A DNA stretch of 50,462 bases from Pseudomonas caricapapayae (GCF_001400735.1 NZ_LJPW01000134.1:1-50462); one strand, 5' to 3'; positions 16,854 through 26,079 are shown, numbered from the stretch's first letter. A program made the numbers and translations. Notes: generated by a model from the sequence alone, not told the origin.

Positions 16854-18944
16854 TCAGGACAGCGTGTCCGCCTGGATGGCTGTCAGCGCAATGGTGTAGA
16901 CGATGTCGTCGACCTGTGCGCCTCTAGGCAGGTCGTTCACCGGTTTGCGCAGGCCTTGCAGCATCGGGCCAAGGCTTACGCAGTCGGCACTGCGTTGCAC
17001 CGCCTTGTACGTGGTATTGCCTGTGTTCAGGTCCGGGAACACGAACACGTTGGCGCGTCCTGCCACCAGGCTGTCCGGAGCCAGCTGCCGGGCGACATGC
17101 TCGTTGGCGGCAGCATCATACTGCAGCGGCCCGTCGATCAACAGATCGCGCCGGGTCTCCCGAGCCAGTTGCGTGGCTTCGCGGACTTTCTCCACTTCTT
17201 CGCCACTGGCTGAGTTGCCGCTGGAATAGCTGATCATCGCCACCCGTGGCGAAATGCCGAACGCTGTGGCCGAATCGGCGCTTTGCAGAGCGATCTCGGA
17301 CAGTTCGCTGGCACTTGGGTGCGGGTTCATGATGCAGTCGCCATACATCAGCACCTGCTCGGGGAAAAGCATAAAAAACACCGAAGACACCAGCGTGCAG
17401 CCCGGTGCGGTCTTGATCAGTTGCAGGGCAGGCCGAATGGTATTGGCGGTGGAATGAACAACGCCCGACACCAGCCCGTCGACCTCGTCCAGCGCCAGCA
17501 TCACTGTGCCGAGCACCACCGGGTCTTCGAGCTGCTGCTCGGCCATGGGTGCGTTCAGGCTTTTGTTTTTGCGCAGTTCTACCATTGGCGCGATATAGCG
17601 CTCTCGAATCAGCTCCGGATCAAGAATTTCGAGCCCCTGCGGCAGTTCGATCCCGTGCGCCTGCGCGACAGCCTGCACGTCCTCTGGCCTGGCCAGTAAC
17701 ACGCAGCGTGCAATGCCACGCGCCTGGCAGATGGCGGCTGCCTGAATGGTCAGCGGCTCGTTGCCTTCCGGCAGGACGATGCGTTTATTGGCTGCCTGGG
17801 CACGCTGGATCAGTTGATAGCGAAACACCGCGGGTGACAGGCGCAGCTCGCGGGGTGTGCCACAACGTTGATGCAGCCAGCTGGCGTCGAGGTGGCTGGC
17901 AACGAAATCGGTGATGTTTTCCGCGCGCTCGCGGTCATCGATGGGGATTTCCTTGTTCAACTGATTGAGGCGGTTTGCCGTGTCATAGGAACCGCTGCTG
18001 ACCGACAGCACAGGCAGACCGGCCTGGAATGCGCCTCGGCACAGCTCCATGATGCGCGGGTCGGGCACGGTATCGCTGGTCAGCAGCAGGCCAGCCAGCG
18101 GTACACCATTTATTGCCGCCAGGCTTACCGCCAGAATGATGTCGTCACGGTCGCCCGGCGTCACCACCAGCACGCCCGGCTTGAGCAGCGGCACGGTGTT
18201 GAGCACCGTACGGGCACAGATAATGATTCTGGACATACGACGCTGATCGTAGTCGCCCGCGTTCAGCACCTGCGCGCCCAGCAACTCGGCCACATCACGG
18301 GTGCGCGGTGCATTGAGTTCGGCGCGATAGGGGATGCAGCCCAGCAGCCGGAAATCGCCACTGCGCAACAGCGGCGAGTGCTCTTTCAGGCGCGAGGCGA
18401 AGACCTCCATGCTTTCTTCGGTGCGGACCTTGTTGAGTATGACGCCCAGCACCTTCGGGTCCTTGGGTCCGCCAAACAGCTGAGCCTGCAACTCGACCCT
18501 TCCCGACAGCTCGGCAAGCACTTCATTTTCCGGCGCAGAGACCAGGATGACGTCGGCGTCCAGACTCTTGGCCAAATGCAGATTGACCCGCGCGGCGTAG
18601 CTCGCGCTACGGGTCGGGACCATGCCCTCGACGACCAGCACGTCCTTGCCGACAGCGGCCTGCTGGTAAAGATTGATAATCTCTTCGAGCAGTTCATCCA
18701 GTTGCCCGTCGCCGAGCATGCGCTCGACATGCGCCAGGCCCAGAGGCTTGGGCGGCTTGAGGCCGTGGGTGCGGGCCATCAGTTCGGTCGAGCGCTCGGG
18801 GCCAAGATCCCCTGGATGTGGCTGGGCAATCGGTTTGAAAAAACCTACCTTCAAGCCGGCCCGCTCCAGCGTGCGCACCAGGCCCAGGCTGATGGAGGTC
18901 AACCCCACGCCAAAGTCAGTGGGGGCGATGAAAAAAGTCTGCAT
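16854..18944 (-). CDS. pta: Phosphate acetyltransferase, long multidomain form
   Basis: The 696-residue enzyme interconverts acetyl-CoA and acetyl phosphate. The N-terminal P-loop-like DRTGG/BioD-related part begins MQTFFIAPTDFGVGLTSISL, and the C-terminal PTA_PTB catalytic domain (about 375-690) includes RIVLPEGNEPLTIQAA and VFVFPDLNTGNTTYKAVQR. The length is that of the enterobacterial/pseudomonad long form. No acetate kinase gene lies within the window next to it; ackA must be elsewhere or upstream partners differ. An acyltransferase gene follows 63 bp downstream. Confidence 0.95.
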   Translation of the reverse strand: MQTFFIAPTDFGVGLTSISLGLVRTLERAGLKVGFFKPIAQPHPGDLGPERSTELMARTHGLKPPKPLGLAHVERMLGDGQLDELLEEIINLYQQAAVGKDVLVVEGMVPTRSASYAARVNLHLAKSLDADVILVSAPENEVLAELSGRVELQAQLFGGPKDPKVLGVILNKVRTEESMEVFASRLKEHSPLLRSGDFRLLGCIPYRAELNAPRTRDVAELLGAQVLNAGDYDQRRMSRIIICARTVLNTVPLLKPGVLVVTPGDRDDIILAVSLAAINGVPLAGLLLTSDTVPDPRIMELCRGAFQAGLPVLSVSSGSYDTANRLNQLNKEIPIDDRERAENITDFVASHLDASWLHQRCGTPRELRLSPAVFRYQLIQRAQAANKRIVLPEGNEPLTIQAAAICQARGIARCVLLARPEDVQAVAQAHGIELPQGLEILDPELIRERYIAPMVELRKNKSLNAPMAEQQLEDPVVLGTVMLALDEVDGLVSGVVHSTANTIRPALQLIKTAPGCTLVSSVFFMLFPEQVLMYGDCIMNPHPSASELSEIALQSADSATAFGISPRVAMISYSSGNSASGEEVEKVREATQLARETRRDLLIDGPLQYDAAANEHVARQLAPDSLVAGRANVFVFPDLNTGNTTYKAVQRSADCVSLGPMLQGLRKPVNDLPRGAQVDDIVYTIALTAIQADTLS

Positions 18945-19021
18945 ACTGGCTTCTCGATTGAGCAGTGCAAGGGTCGCAGCACATAGGGAACAGCTGCCGA
19001 CCGAAAAAGTCCGGAAATCGT

Positions 19022-19249
19022 CTAGCGCGATTTCTCTGCGGCAAGACTATCGTTATCTGCAGCGTTCGCACACCAGCCGCAACGAAAGGCCTGACCTGTC
19101 ATCTGTTGACGTTTTATCGGGTCCAGCACCCAGGCACGCGACTGCCACGGTGGCTGGTGACGCAGGTGTTGAGTGTGGCCGCAGGACAGTAGCGCAATCC
19201 AGTGCCCTTCTTCATCCTGCCTGAAGCCAATAACCGTTGAACTTTCCAA
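19022..19249 (-). CDS. DUF3565 domain protein, small probable zinc-binding protein
   Basis: The 75-residue protein matches the DUF3565 family: VIGFRQDEEGHWIALLSCGH, then TQHLRHQPPWQSRAWV, and the end FRCGWC. Cys and His in SCGHTQHLRH plus CGWC could bind a metal. The function is unknown. It lies 77 bp upstream of pta in the same direction. Confidence 0.85.
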   Translation of the reverse strand: MESSTVIGFRQDEEGHWIALLSCGHTQHLRHQPPWQSRAWVLDPIKRQQMTGQAFRCGWCANAADNDSLAAEKSR

Positions 19250-19341
19250 TCAGGGCCGTCTGTCAGAGTTGCGTTCGCTTTCGGGCGATTGCTTGGTTAA
19301 ACTTGCTCGTTCTTCAATCTTAAGCAAAAGGTCTTGTCCCC

Positions 19342-19827
19342 ATGCCGATCGCCGCCAATAAGGCTGTCTCCATTGACTATACCCTGACCAACGACGCTGG
19401 TGAGGTCATCGACAGCTCTGCCGGTGGTGCGCCGCTGGTTTACCTGCAAGGTGCAGGCAACATCATCCCTGGCCTGGAAAAGGCGCTGGAAGGCAAGGAC
19501 GTCGGTGACGAGCTGAAAGTCGCCGTCGAGCCGGAAGATGCCTACGGCGAATATTCTGCCGAGCTGGTCAGCACCCTGAGCAGCAGCATGTTCGAAGGTG
19601 TCGACAAACTTGAAGTCGGCATGCAGTTTCACGCTTCCGGCCCGGATGGCGGCATGCAGATCGTGACTATCCGCGATCTGGATGGCGATGACGTCACTGT
19701 CGACGGCAATCACCCGCTCGCAGGCCAGCGCCTGAACTTCGACGTGAAGGTTGTGGCAATTCGCGATGCCAGCGAAGAAGAAATGGCTCACGGCCATGTT
19801 CACGGTGAAGGCGGTCATCAACACTGA
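19342..19827 (+). CDS. slyD: SlyD-like FKBP-type peptidyl-prolyl isomerase
   Basis: The 161-residue protein has the FKBP fold interrupted by an IF (insert-in-flap) domain (about 70-125), as in SlyD. Active-site sequence includes YTLTNDAGEVIDSSAGGAPL and GAGNIIPGLEKALEGK. A short His-rich tail (HGHVHGEGGHQH) could bind nickel. It should act as a cytosolic prolyl isomerase/chaperone. It has its own upstream region and reads toward the glutathione peroxidase gene. Confidence 0.93.
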   Translation: MPIAANKAVSIDYTLTNDAGEVIDSSAGGAPLVYLQGAGNIIPGLEKALEGKDVGDELKVAVEPEDAYGEYSAELVSTLSSSMFEGVDKLEVGMQFHASGPDGGMQIVTIRDLDGDDVTVDGNHPLAGQRLNFDVKVVAIRDASEEEMAHGHVHGEGGHQH

Positions 19828-19840
19828 TTTGTGCGGTCAG

Positions 19841-19886
19841 GGTCCGTTCCCGTTTCATCGCGGCCGCGCTGGAACGGAAACAGACC
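19841..19886. repeat. Imperfect 16-bp inverted repeat with a GCGGCCGC loop
   Basis: GGTCCGTTCCCGTTTC (19841-19856) and GGAACGGAAACAGACC (19871-19886) pair at 13 of 16 positions around a loop containing the palindrome CGCGGCCGCG. No T-run follows on either strand, so it is not an obvious terminator. It lies between slyD and the peroxidase gene. Confidence 0.45.
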
Positions 19887-20009
19887 CCAGGCTCAGGTCA
19901 CTGAAAAGGCGCCCTGGCTGTTCTGCGATGACGACTTTCGTTACGCGTGCGGTCACGGTGCCTTTTTTCAGGTTGTGGCCTTGGGTTACTTGTTTCAAAA
20001 GAGGTTCTC

Positions 20010-20498
20010 ATGAGTGCTTTTCACGACATCAAATTGAAAGCGCTGGGTGGTCAGGAACTGCCGCTGGCGGATTTCAAGAATAAAGTGGTTCTGGTAGTCA
20101 ACGTCGCGTCCAAATGCGGGCTGACGCCGCAATACGCAGCACTTGAAAACCTCTATCAGCAATACAGGGACAAGGGCCTGGAGATCCTCGGGCTGCCGTG
20201 CAACCAGTTTGCCGGGCAGGAACCGGGTACCGAAAAAGAGATTGCCGAATTTTGCGAACTTAATTACGGCGTGACGTTTACTCTGGGTGAAAAACTCGAT
20301 GTCAACGGGCCAGAGCGGCATTCGCTTTACCGCCTGCTGGCGGGCGAAGGTGCCGAGTTTCCCGGGGACATCACCTGGAACTTCGAAAAATTTCTGGTTG
20401 GCAAGAACGGTGGGGTGAGCGCGCGCTTCTCTCCGCGTACTCCGCCGGATGATCCCGCAGTGATTCTGGCCATCGAAAAGGCCCTGGCGCAAAACTGA
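20010..20498 (+). CDS. Cysteine-type glutathione/thioredoxin peroxidase
   Basis: The 162-residue glutathione peroxidase-family enzyme uses cysteine, not selenocysteine. The peroxidatic Cys is C36 in NVASKCGLTP. The family tetrad is completed by Q70, W123 and N124 (LPCNQFAGQEPG and TWNFEKFLV). C82 in EFCELNYG is in the position of the resolving Cys of thioredoxin-dependent members, so thioredoxin may be the real reductant. ATG 20010 (MSAFHDIKLK) is chosen over 19947 because it gives the standard N-terminus and has an AGGTT site upstream. Confidence 0.92.
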   Translation: MSAFHDIKLKALGGQELPLADFKNKVVLVVNVASKCGLTPQYAALENLYQQYRDKGLEILGLPCNQFAGQEPGTEKEIAEFCELNYGVTFTLGEKLDVNGPERHSLYRLLAGEGAEFPGDITWNFEKFLVGKNGGVSARFSPRTPPDDPAVILAIEKALAQN

Positions 20499-20670
20499 TC
20501 ATGTGGCCGGGGTAGCGATTGCTCGCCCGGCTTTCTTCTGCCTTCGCAGCTTCTGCACTTAAATCAGCCAGATCAATAGTACTGGGCCATTGCTGACGCC
20601 CGGCGATATCCTGCGCGCCTGATCTGGCGCCTGTCGCCGCAGTGCAATTCACTTATGTCCGGAGTTCCGC

Positions 20671-21774
20671 ATGTCGGTAGAAGCCTTGTTTACGCCTTTG
20701 CGCCTGGGCAGCCTGGCGTTGTCGTCGCGGGTAGTCATGGCGCCTATGACCCGTTCGTTCTCGCCGGGGCATGTGCCCAACTCGAAGGTTGTCGAGTATT
20801 ACCGGCGTCGTGCGGCGGCAGGTGTAGGCCTTATCGTTACCGAAGGCACAACGGTCAATCACAAGGCTGCCAATGGCTATCCAGACGTTCCGCAGTTTTT
20901 TGGTGACGCGCCGCTGGCCGGTTGGCGCAAGGTGGTTGAGGCGGTGCATACGGAGGGCGGCAGGATCGTCCCGCAACTCTGGCATGTAGGCGCAGTGCGC
21001 CGTCCCGGTACCGAGCCGCACGCAAGCGTGCCTGCCTACGGGCCGATGGAGAAGGTCAAGGACGGTCAGGTGCTGGTGCATGGCATGAACAGGCAGGACA
21101 TCGACGATGTTGTGGCTGCCTTTGCCCAGGCCGCCGCCGATGCCAAGGCGATTGGCATGGACGGCGTCGAAATCCATGGGGCCCATGGTTATCTGATTGA
21201 TCAGTTCTTCTGGGAAGGCAGCAACCAGCGCACTGACGAATACGGCGGCAGCCTCGCCAACCGTTCGCGGTTTGCCATCGAGTTGATCAAGGCCGTGCGT
21301 GTCGCAGTGGGACCTGACTACCCGATCATTTTCCGTTTCTCGCAATGGAAACAGCAGGACTACACTGCGCGGCTGGTGCAGACACCGGAAGCGTTGGGTG
21401 AATTCCTGCAACCTCTGGCTGACGCTGGCGTGGACATCTTCCACTGCTCGACCCGGCGTTTCTGGGAGCCTGAGTTTGAAGGCTCCGACCTGAACCTGGC
21501 GGGCTGGACGCGCAAGCTGACCGGCAAGCCGACCATTACCGTCGGTAGTGTCGGGCTGGACGGCGAGTTCCTGCAATTCATGGTCAATACCGACAAGATC
21601 GCGCAACCGGCCAGTCTGGAGAATCTGCTGAAGCGGCTGGGCAACGGCGAGTTTGATCTGGTGGCAGTGGGGCGTGCCCTGCTGGTCGATCCGGACTGGG
21701 CAGTGAAAGTGCGCGAGGGACGCGAGCAAGACATCCTGCCATTCAGTCGAGACGCACTGATGACACTGGTCTGA
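20671..21774 (+). CDS. Old-yellow-enzyme family NADH:flavin oxidoreductase/alkene reductase
   Basis: The 367-residue TIM-barrel flavoprotein has the family pattern LFTPLRLGSLALSSRVVMAP at the N-terminus, QLWHVGAVRR, the motif EIHGAHGYLIDQFFW (His pair for substrate binding) and VGRALLVDPDW near the end. It reduces electrophilic alkenes or nitro compounds with NAD(P)H; the exact substrate cannot be read from sequence. Its last 32 bases overlap the end of the convergent glycosyltransferase gene. Confidence 0.9.
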   Translation: MSVEALFTPLRLGSLALSSRVVMAPMTRSFSPGHVPNSKVVEYYRRRAAAGVGLIVTEGTTVNHKAANGYPDVPQFFGDAPLAGWRKVVEAVHTEGGRIVPQLWHVGAVRRPGTEPHASVPAYGPMEKVKDGQVLVHGMNRQDIDDVVAAFAQAAADAKAIGMDGVEIHGAHGYLIDQFFWEGSNQRTDEYGGSLANRSRFAIELIKAVRVAVGPDYPIIFRFSQWKQQDYTARLVQTPEALGEFLQPLADAGVDIFHCSTRRFWEPEFEGSDLNLAGWTRKLTGKPTITVGSVGLDGEFLQFMVNTDKIAQPASLENLLKRLGNGEFDLVAVGRALLVDPDWAVKVREGREQDILPFSRDALMTLV

Positions 21775-22963
21775 TCTTCTTGGTGGCTGCGTGCCTGATT
21801 TCTTTGACGTGAGCGGTATTTTCGCCGGGGCACGCCTCACGCAACTGACGCTCGAACTGATCGATAATCGCTGTCCAGCCCTGGCGACTCGCATGTTGCC
21901 GGGCGTTCAGGCGCACCCGACGCAATGTCTCGTCGTCTTCCAGCAACCAGCGCGCCGCGTCGATAAACGCAGTCTGGTCACCCGGCATCGCCAGCGCACC
22001 ATTGTGGCCATGGCGGATGTGCTGCCCGGCAGCGGCCTCATCGTAAGCGACGACACCCAGCCCTGAGGCCAGCGCTTCCAGGACCACATTGCCGAACGTT
22101 TCGGTCAGGCTCGGAAACAGAAACATATCTGCCGAGGCATAGTGCATCGCCAGCACCTCGCCCCGCTGAGTTCCACAAAAGATCGCGTCCGGGATCTGTT
22201 GCTCAAGCTGTGACCGCTGAGGTCCATCGCCCACGACAATCAGTTTGATATTGCGTTGTGGGTAACTGTCCTTGAGCGCTGCGAAGCTGGCATTGAGCAG
22301 CCCCAGATTTTTCTCTGGCGCAAGTCGTCCGACGTGTATGACCCCGATGTCACCTGCCTGCAGGCCCCAGCTCTCGCGTAACGACTGCGAGCGTCTGGCG
22401 GGTGTGAACAGTTGGCTGTCGACGCCGCGAGACAACAGTTCGATCCTTTCAAAGCCACGCCGCTCCAGCTCCAGCTTCTGGCTGACGCTCGGCACCAGGG
22501 TCATGCGCGAACGGTTATGGAACCAGCGCAGGTAGTGAGTCAGCAATCGCGTGATAAACCCCATACCGTATTGCTGCGTGTATTGCGGAAAGTTGGTGTG
22601 AAAGCCGCTGATCACTGCGATCCCCAAGCGCCGCGCCGCCCGTAATGCCGATAGCCCCAGCGGGCCTTCGGTGGCGATGTACAGCACATCCGGCCGACGC
22701 CGTTGCCAACGCCGTAACAGCTTGTGCATCGAAGACTGACCCCATTGCAACCCTGGATAGCCCGGTATCGGCCAGCCCCGGCACAACAGCAGGTCTTCCG
22801 CAGCACCCGCATGAGTCTCGTCATTCTGGCGTGGCCGGACCAGTTCAACCCGATGCCCGCGCAATCGCAACCCGTCACAAAGTCGCCCAAGGGTATTGGC
22901 AACGCCATTGATTTCGGGAGTAAAGGTTTCAGTAATCAGGGTGACATTAAGGATTTGGCTCAT
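21743..22963 (-). CDS. GT4-family glycosyltransferase
   Basis: The 406-residue GT-B fold glycosyltransferase has the N-terminal pattern ITETFTPEINGVANTLGRL, an acceptor-side segment GFHTNFPQYTQQYG, and the C-terminal donor site HVGRLAPEKNL with the EX7E motif in PSLTETFGNVVLEALASGLG. It resembles MgtA/PimB-like mannosyl or glycolipid glycosyltransferases. There are no membrane spans. The donor and acceptor are unknown. It overlaps the convergent reductase gene by 32 bp, and its upstream neighbour is an AT-rich region. Confidence 0.9.
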   Translation of the reverse strand: MSQILNVTLITETFTPEINGVANTLGRLCDGLRLRGHRVELVRPRQNDETHAGAAEDLLLCRGWPIPGYPGLQWGQSSMHKLLRRWQRRRPDVLYIATEGPLGLSALRAARRLGIAVISGFHTNFPQYTQQYGMGFITRLLTHYLRWFHNRSRMTLVPSVSQKLELERRGFERIELLSRGVDSQLFTPARRSQSLRESWGLQAGDIGVIHVGRLAPEKNLGLLNASFAALKDSYPQRNIKLIVVGDGPQRSQLEQQIPDAIFCGTQRGEVLAMHYASADMFLFPSLTETFGNVVLEALASGLGVVAYDEAAAGQHIRHGHNGALAMPGDQTAFIDAARWLLEDDETLRRVRLNARQHASRQGWTAIIDQFERQLREACPGENTAHVKEIRHAATKKIRPVSSVRLD

Positions 22964-23184
22964 GGGAGCAGTGTCGGCTGATTACATTTCGTTTATATGG
23001 CGGTTGTGTGATGGATTGGTGATAGGACGCTGGGAGACAGGTGAGCGGGTGTGACATTGTGCATAATAGCCAATAAGTAAATAGAGTGATTGTAAAATGT
23101 GTTTTATAAAAGCCGTGATGAGGCGTATTGGCGTCCTGCAAAAGTTTACAAGATTTCCCAACGGTGTGTAGTGCGCCCATGCTA

Positions 23185-23520
23185 CTAACTGGCCATGTCT
23201 CGAAATGTTTTGGGAAGAGAGTCGTTAAAGTTTAATATTTTCTCAAGTGTTTTAGCGGCGGGCGTACCTTTCAAGTAATCCTCTTCATAAAGGGGGGCTT
23301 CTCTCTTTATGTACCCAACCCTCTGTTTTCTGAAAGTAAGCGCTTGACTCGGGTTTTGCGATTTTTTCCAGTAGCACAGTAAAAAATTACAGCGTAATCA
23401 GATAATTTCGAGCACGTTAGCGAAGATTCCAGGTATCGATGGGGTGGTGAGTGGTGTTGTTTTTTGTCGTACTCCCAACGGTGTAACGTTCAGAAACGGC
23501 GTAGAGCTGCTAGAGGTCAT
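23185..23520 (-). pseudogene. Decayed gene with in-frame TGA, unknown family
   Basis: Reading the minus strand from ATG 23520, which has an AGAGGA site upstream, a frame runs 40 codons to a TGA at 23398-23400. It then continues in the same frame for 70 more codons to TAG at 23185-23187. The downstream part looks like real protein (for example KREAPLYEEDYLKGTPAAKT and LNFNDSLPKTFRDMAS at the end). I do not recognise the family. The simplest reading is a gene of about 111 codons broken by one point mutation, or the end of a longer lost gene. A shorter intact gene from the CTG at 23379 is possible but less likely. Confidence 0.45.
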
Positions 23521-23562
23521 TTCAACGGTCCTCTGTTACTTTCCATTGCTCTATGGCTCCTG

Positions 23563-23757
23563 TTATCTAGACGCAACAGAGCAAGCGTAAGGCCAATCTT
23601 GACATGTTAGTTTAGTCCTGCGCGCTTGAGTCGAGTGGGCAGGGTTCTGATTTTTTGGCCTACAGGGGCGGCCTGCATGAAATTTTTTGAAACGCTGGCA
23701 ACGTTTGTTCTCTAGCAGCAACGGCTTGCCGGCGGTCAGGTAGACGAGTTCGGTCAT
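23563..23757 (-). CDS. Small uncharacterised ORF (64 aa)
   Basis: A 64-codon frame beginning MTELVYLTAGKPLLL and rich in basic residues (KRCQRFKKFHAGRPCRPK). It ends 42 bp before the start of the decayed gene on the same strand, so both could be remnants of one insertion. The ATG lies only 110 bp from the divergent membrane-protein start. I recognise no family and it may not be translated. Confidence 0.3.
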   Translation of the reverse strand: MTELVYLTAGKPLLLENKRCQRFKKFHAGRPCRPKNQNPAHSTQARRTKLTCQDWPYACSVASR

Positions 23758-23866
23758 GGTTGTAAGGCTTGAAGTTTTTGTTTGTAGGAAACTTCTTTAT
23801 AGCTATATTTTTTGCAGGGTTTTGATTCGTCTGATAGCATTCGCTCTCTTTTCAAAGGGATATGAA

Positions 23867-24463
23867 ATGTCAGATTTAATGTATGCGCCACCGAAAGCCA
23901 GCCTGGGAAAAGATGAGTCGGGCAGTAGCGGTCCGGAATTTTACGTCGTGTCTCTAAAGAAATTCTTCATTCTGTACCTTTTGACATCGGGCTTTTTCGC
24001 GATGTACTGGTTTTATCGAAACTGGTCGCTGAACAAGAAATTTTCAGGCAGTAAAGTGTGGCCCGTTGCGCGTGTGATCTTCGCCGTTATTTACGCCTTT
24101 CCGCTATTTCGTACGGTGGACAAAAGTCTACGCCGACAGGGTCGTGGCCATATGGCGTACTGGGCGATTAGCGCTTTGGTGTTGCTGGCGTTGACTATTG
24201 CGGGGATGGTGCTTTCGCAAGGTGTCTCTGGGCATATGCAATTCAAACCGGTCGGCGGCTTTCTGGTATGGGCCGTTCTGCTGGCAACTGCGCAAACATT
24301 TAATTTAATGCTGGTGCAGTCGAAGATGAATGCCGCGGCGCTTGATCCAGAGGGACGTACCAACTCAAGATTGACATGGGCCAATGGCATATGGATTCTT
24401 GCCGGGTGTGCTATCTGGTTGATGAGCATGCCGACCTACCTCTCTGCGTCTGCTGCAGGGTAG
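23867..24463 (+). CDS. Predicted inner-membrane protein of unknown function
   Basis: From ATG 23867 (AAAGGG ribosome site) the protein has 198 residues. Hydrophobic segments lie near residues 33-49 (FFILYLLTSGFFAMYWF), 65-82, 97-115, 125-145 and 170-190. The sequence YWFYRNWSLNKK after the first span recalls DUF4234-type membrane proteins, but I cannot assign it firmly. The N-terminus (YAPPKASLG) is polar and probably cytosolic. It borders the AT-rich island and has no obvious operon partner. A longer in-frame start at 23756 is rejected for lack of a ribosome site. Confidence 0.65.
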   Translation: MSDLMYAPPKASLGKDESGSSGPEFYVVSLKKFFILYLLTSGFFAMYWFYRNWSLNKKFSGSKVWPVARVIFAVIYAFPLFRTVDKSLRRQGRGHMAYWAISALVLLALTIAGMVLSQGVSGHMQFKPVGGFLVWAVLLATAQTFNLMLVQSKMNAAALDPEGRTNSRLTWANGIWILAGCAIWLMSMPTYLSASAAG

Positions 24464-24560
24464 ATACTACTGACGCCAATTGACGTGCCGAACAGATCAT
24501 CCATTATCTATTCGGCACTCTTTCAGGCTTTGTCGTCACTCGGCCAGTCAATCAGAGCAA

Positions 24561-24908
24561 TCAGCCCAGGTCATTGACCAGTTGGCCGATCACTTCACCC
24601 ACCTTGGCCAGGTCTGGTGCAGCGAGGCGATGTTCGTCGGCATACGAGTAAGCCACGGTGAACAGGCCTGCGGCGTGGCTGGAGTAGGCGGGGGCGTCTT
24701 TCTCGAAAACGCGGTTGACTGCTTCGGCAGTCAGGGACGCGGAACTGATGACCAGGCGCTCTTCGGGATTGTTCACACCGTTGATGTACACATCATCCGG
24801 GTTGATCGACCACTCAGACAGTTCGCTGATCAGAAAGGCGCGAATCTTTTCTTCGACGGTTGCAGTGTTTTGGGTAGTAAATGCCGCTGGGTTTACTGGA
24901 GTATTCAT
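24561..24908 (-). CDS. Uncharacterised 115-residue protein
   Basis: The frame has normal codon use and an AAGGATG ribosome-site region upstream of the ATG. The sequence is acidic and lacks signal or membrane segments: EEKIRAFLISELSEWSINPD, then EERLVISSASLTAEAVNRVFE and a C-terminal KVGEVIGQLVNDL. I recognise no domain. It reads alone; the divergent region upstream contains a small hairpin (GAGGCT/AGCCTC near 24983-25000) and then the cysZ terminator. Confidence 0.65.
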   Translation of the reverse strand: MNTPVNPAAFTTQNTATVEEKIRAFLISELSEWSINPDDVYINGVNNPEERLVISSASLTAEAVNRVFEKDAPAYSSHAAGLFTVAYSYADEHRLAAPDLAKVGEVIGQLVNDLG

Positions 24909-25055
24909 GATTTAACATCCTTGTTAAGTTTCATGTGTCGCCGTGTTCGATGGAAGCGGGCTTCACATGAACGGGTTGGTTGAGGCTTCATTGAGCCTCA
25001 GTCGGAAAGGTCGAGTGCGGTAACTATATATAGCGTGTGACTTTTTCTTCAGGTC

Positions 25056-25085
25056 GGCCGGGCCGTATTGCACGGCCCGGCCTTT
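25056..25085 (-). terminator. Hairpin after cysZ
   Basis: A perfect 11-bp stem (GGCCGGGCCGT with ACGGCCCGGCC, loop ATTGC) lies about 10 bp past the cysZ stop. The T-run is weak on the minus strand, so it may act partly by RNA stabilisation. Confidence 0.7.
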
Positions 25086-25092
25086 CAAGCCT

Positions 25093-25854
25093 TCAGCCCC
25101 TTGCCTGCGTCACCGGCAACGCATCCGCCCCGCGCTCGCGCACCCAGAACAATGTCGCACCGGCCACTGCCGCAGGCATCATCAGCAGGTTGACCACCGG
25201 GATCAGCAAGGCGACGTAGACAATGCCGCCGAAGCTCAGACTCTGCCAGCGTTTGCTTTTCAGCCAGCCGAGCATTTCGTTCCAGCCCAGTTTGTGGTTG
25301 TCGGCGGGGTAGTCAATGTACTGGATCGCCATCATCCAGATGCCGAACAGCAGCCATAGCGGGGCGGCGATGATGTTTGCCACAGGGATGAACGACAGGA
25401 TGAACAACCCGAGCATGCGCGGCAGCATATAGCCCAGCTTGCGGGCTTCGCGGGCCAGCGTGCGTGGCACCATGGCCACCAGTTCGGCCCAGCTGAAATC
25501 GGGCGAGTCGTCCACGCCACGAACCACGGCTTCGACCTTTTCGGACAAAAAACCGTTGAACGGCGCGGCGATGATATTGGCGACCACGGTGAAGGTGAAG
25601 AACACCATCAGCAGTACCAGCGCCACGAACAGCGGCCAGAGGATATAACTGAGAAAGCTCAACCAGTGAGGGAGCGTGGGCATGAAGGTGTCGACCCACA
25701 GCTCGAACTGGTGCACCGCCAGATAGATCAGACCGCAGAACAACACCACATTGATGCTCAATGGCAGCAGAACGAACAATCGCAAGCCAGGACTGAGGAC
25801 CAGTTTCAGGCCCTCTCTGAGGTATTGCGGGCCGGTGAGGGCGGGAGCGGGCAT
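25093..25854 (-). CDS. cysZ: CysZ-family sulfate transporter
   Basis: The 253-residue EI24/CysZ-family inner-membrane protein. It has about four strong hydrophobic stretches and the family duplication of an NIIAAP motif (VVANIIAAPFNGFLSEKVE and PVANIIAAPLWLLFG). CysZ mediates sulfate entry for cysteine synthesis. It is divergent from trxB, with a 366-bp region between them holding the trxB leader. Confidence 0.92.
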   Translation of the reverse strand: MPAPALTGPQYLREGLKLVLSPGLRLFVLLPLSINVVLFCGLIYLAVHQFELWVDTFMPTLPHWLSFLSYILWPLFVALVLLMVFFTFTVVANIIAAPFNGFLSEKVEAVVRGVDDSPDFSWAELVAMVPRTLAREARKLGYMLPRMLGLFILSFIPVANIIAAPLWLLFGIWMMAIQYIDYPADNHKLGWNEMLGWLKSKRWQSLSFGGIVYVALLIPVVNLLMMPAAVAGATLFWVRERGADALPVTQARG

Positions 25855-26079
25855 GGCAGCCTCCAGGTGCTGAAAGGCGTGACCTTACCGACTTTGTGAC
25901 AGGCATGAAAGAGCTGATGGCGGTCAGCGTCGAGGGCCGTTCGCTGCGCGTGGCCTGCGCCCGTAGGGGCCGGATGTTGATGTGAGCACGCCGCTGTCGC
26001 CCAGTCATTCTATAGAAGTGACCTATGGGGTGGATTGTGAAACGATATTTCCTTAACCTTTGCTACCCCGATAGGCTTG

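Larger units (their letters stand above)
22964..23866. other. AT-rich intergenic region with gene remnants
   Basis: This 900-bp stretch is clearly richer in A+T than its surroundings. The only coding signals I could find are a broken frame at 23185-23520 and a 64-codon frame at 23563-23757, both on the minus strand. The first 220 bp (22964-23184) probably hold the promoter of the glycosyltransferase gene. The composition suggests acquired DNA now decaying. Confidence 0.6.

Noticed and set aside
22947..23180. A 77-codon minus-strand frame just upstream of the glycosyltransferase gene
   Set aside because: It overlaps the likely promoter, has no ribosome site and translates to a low-complexity His/Thr/Ser-rich sequence.
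23398..23400. Reading the in-frame TGA as selenocysteine
   Set aside because: No SECIS-like hairpin is evident right after the codon and the context is an AT-rich decaying region; a point mutation is far simpler.
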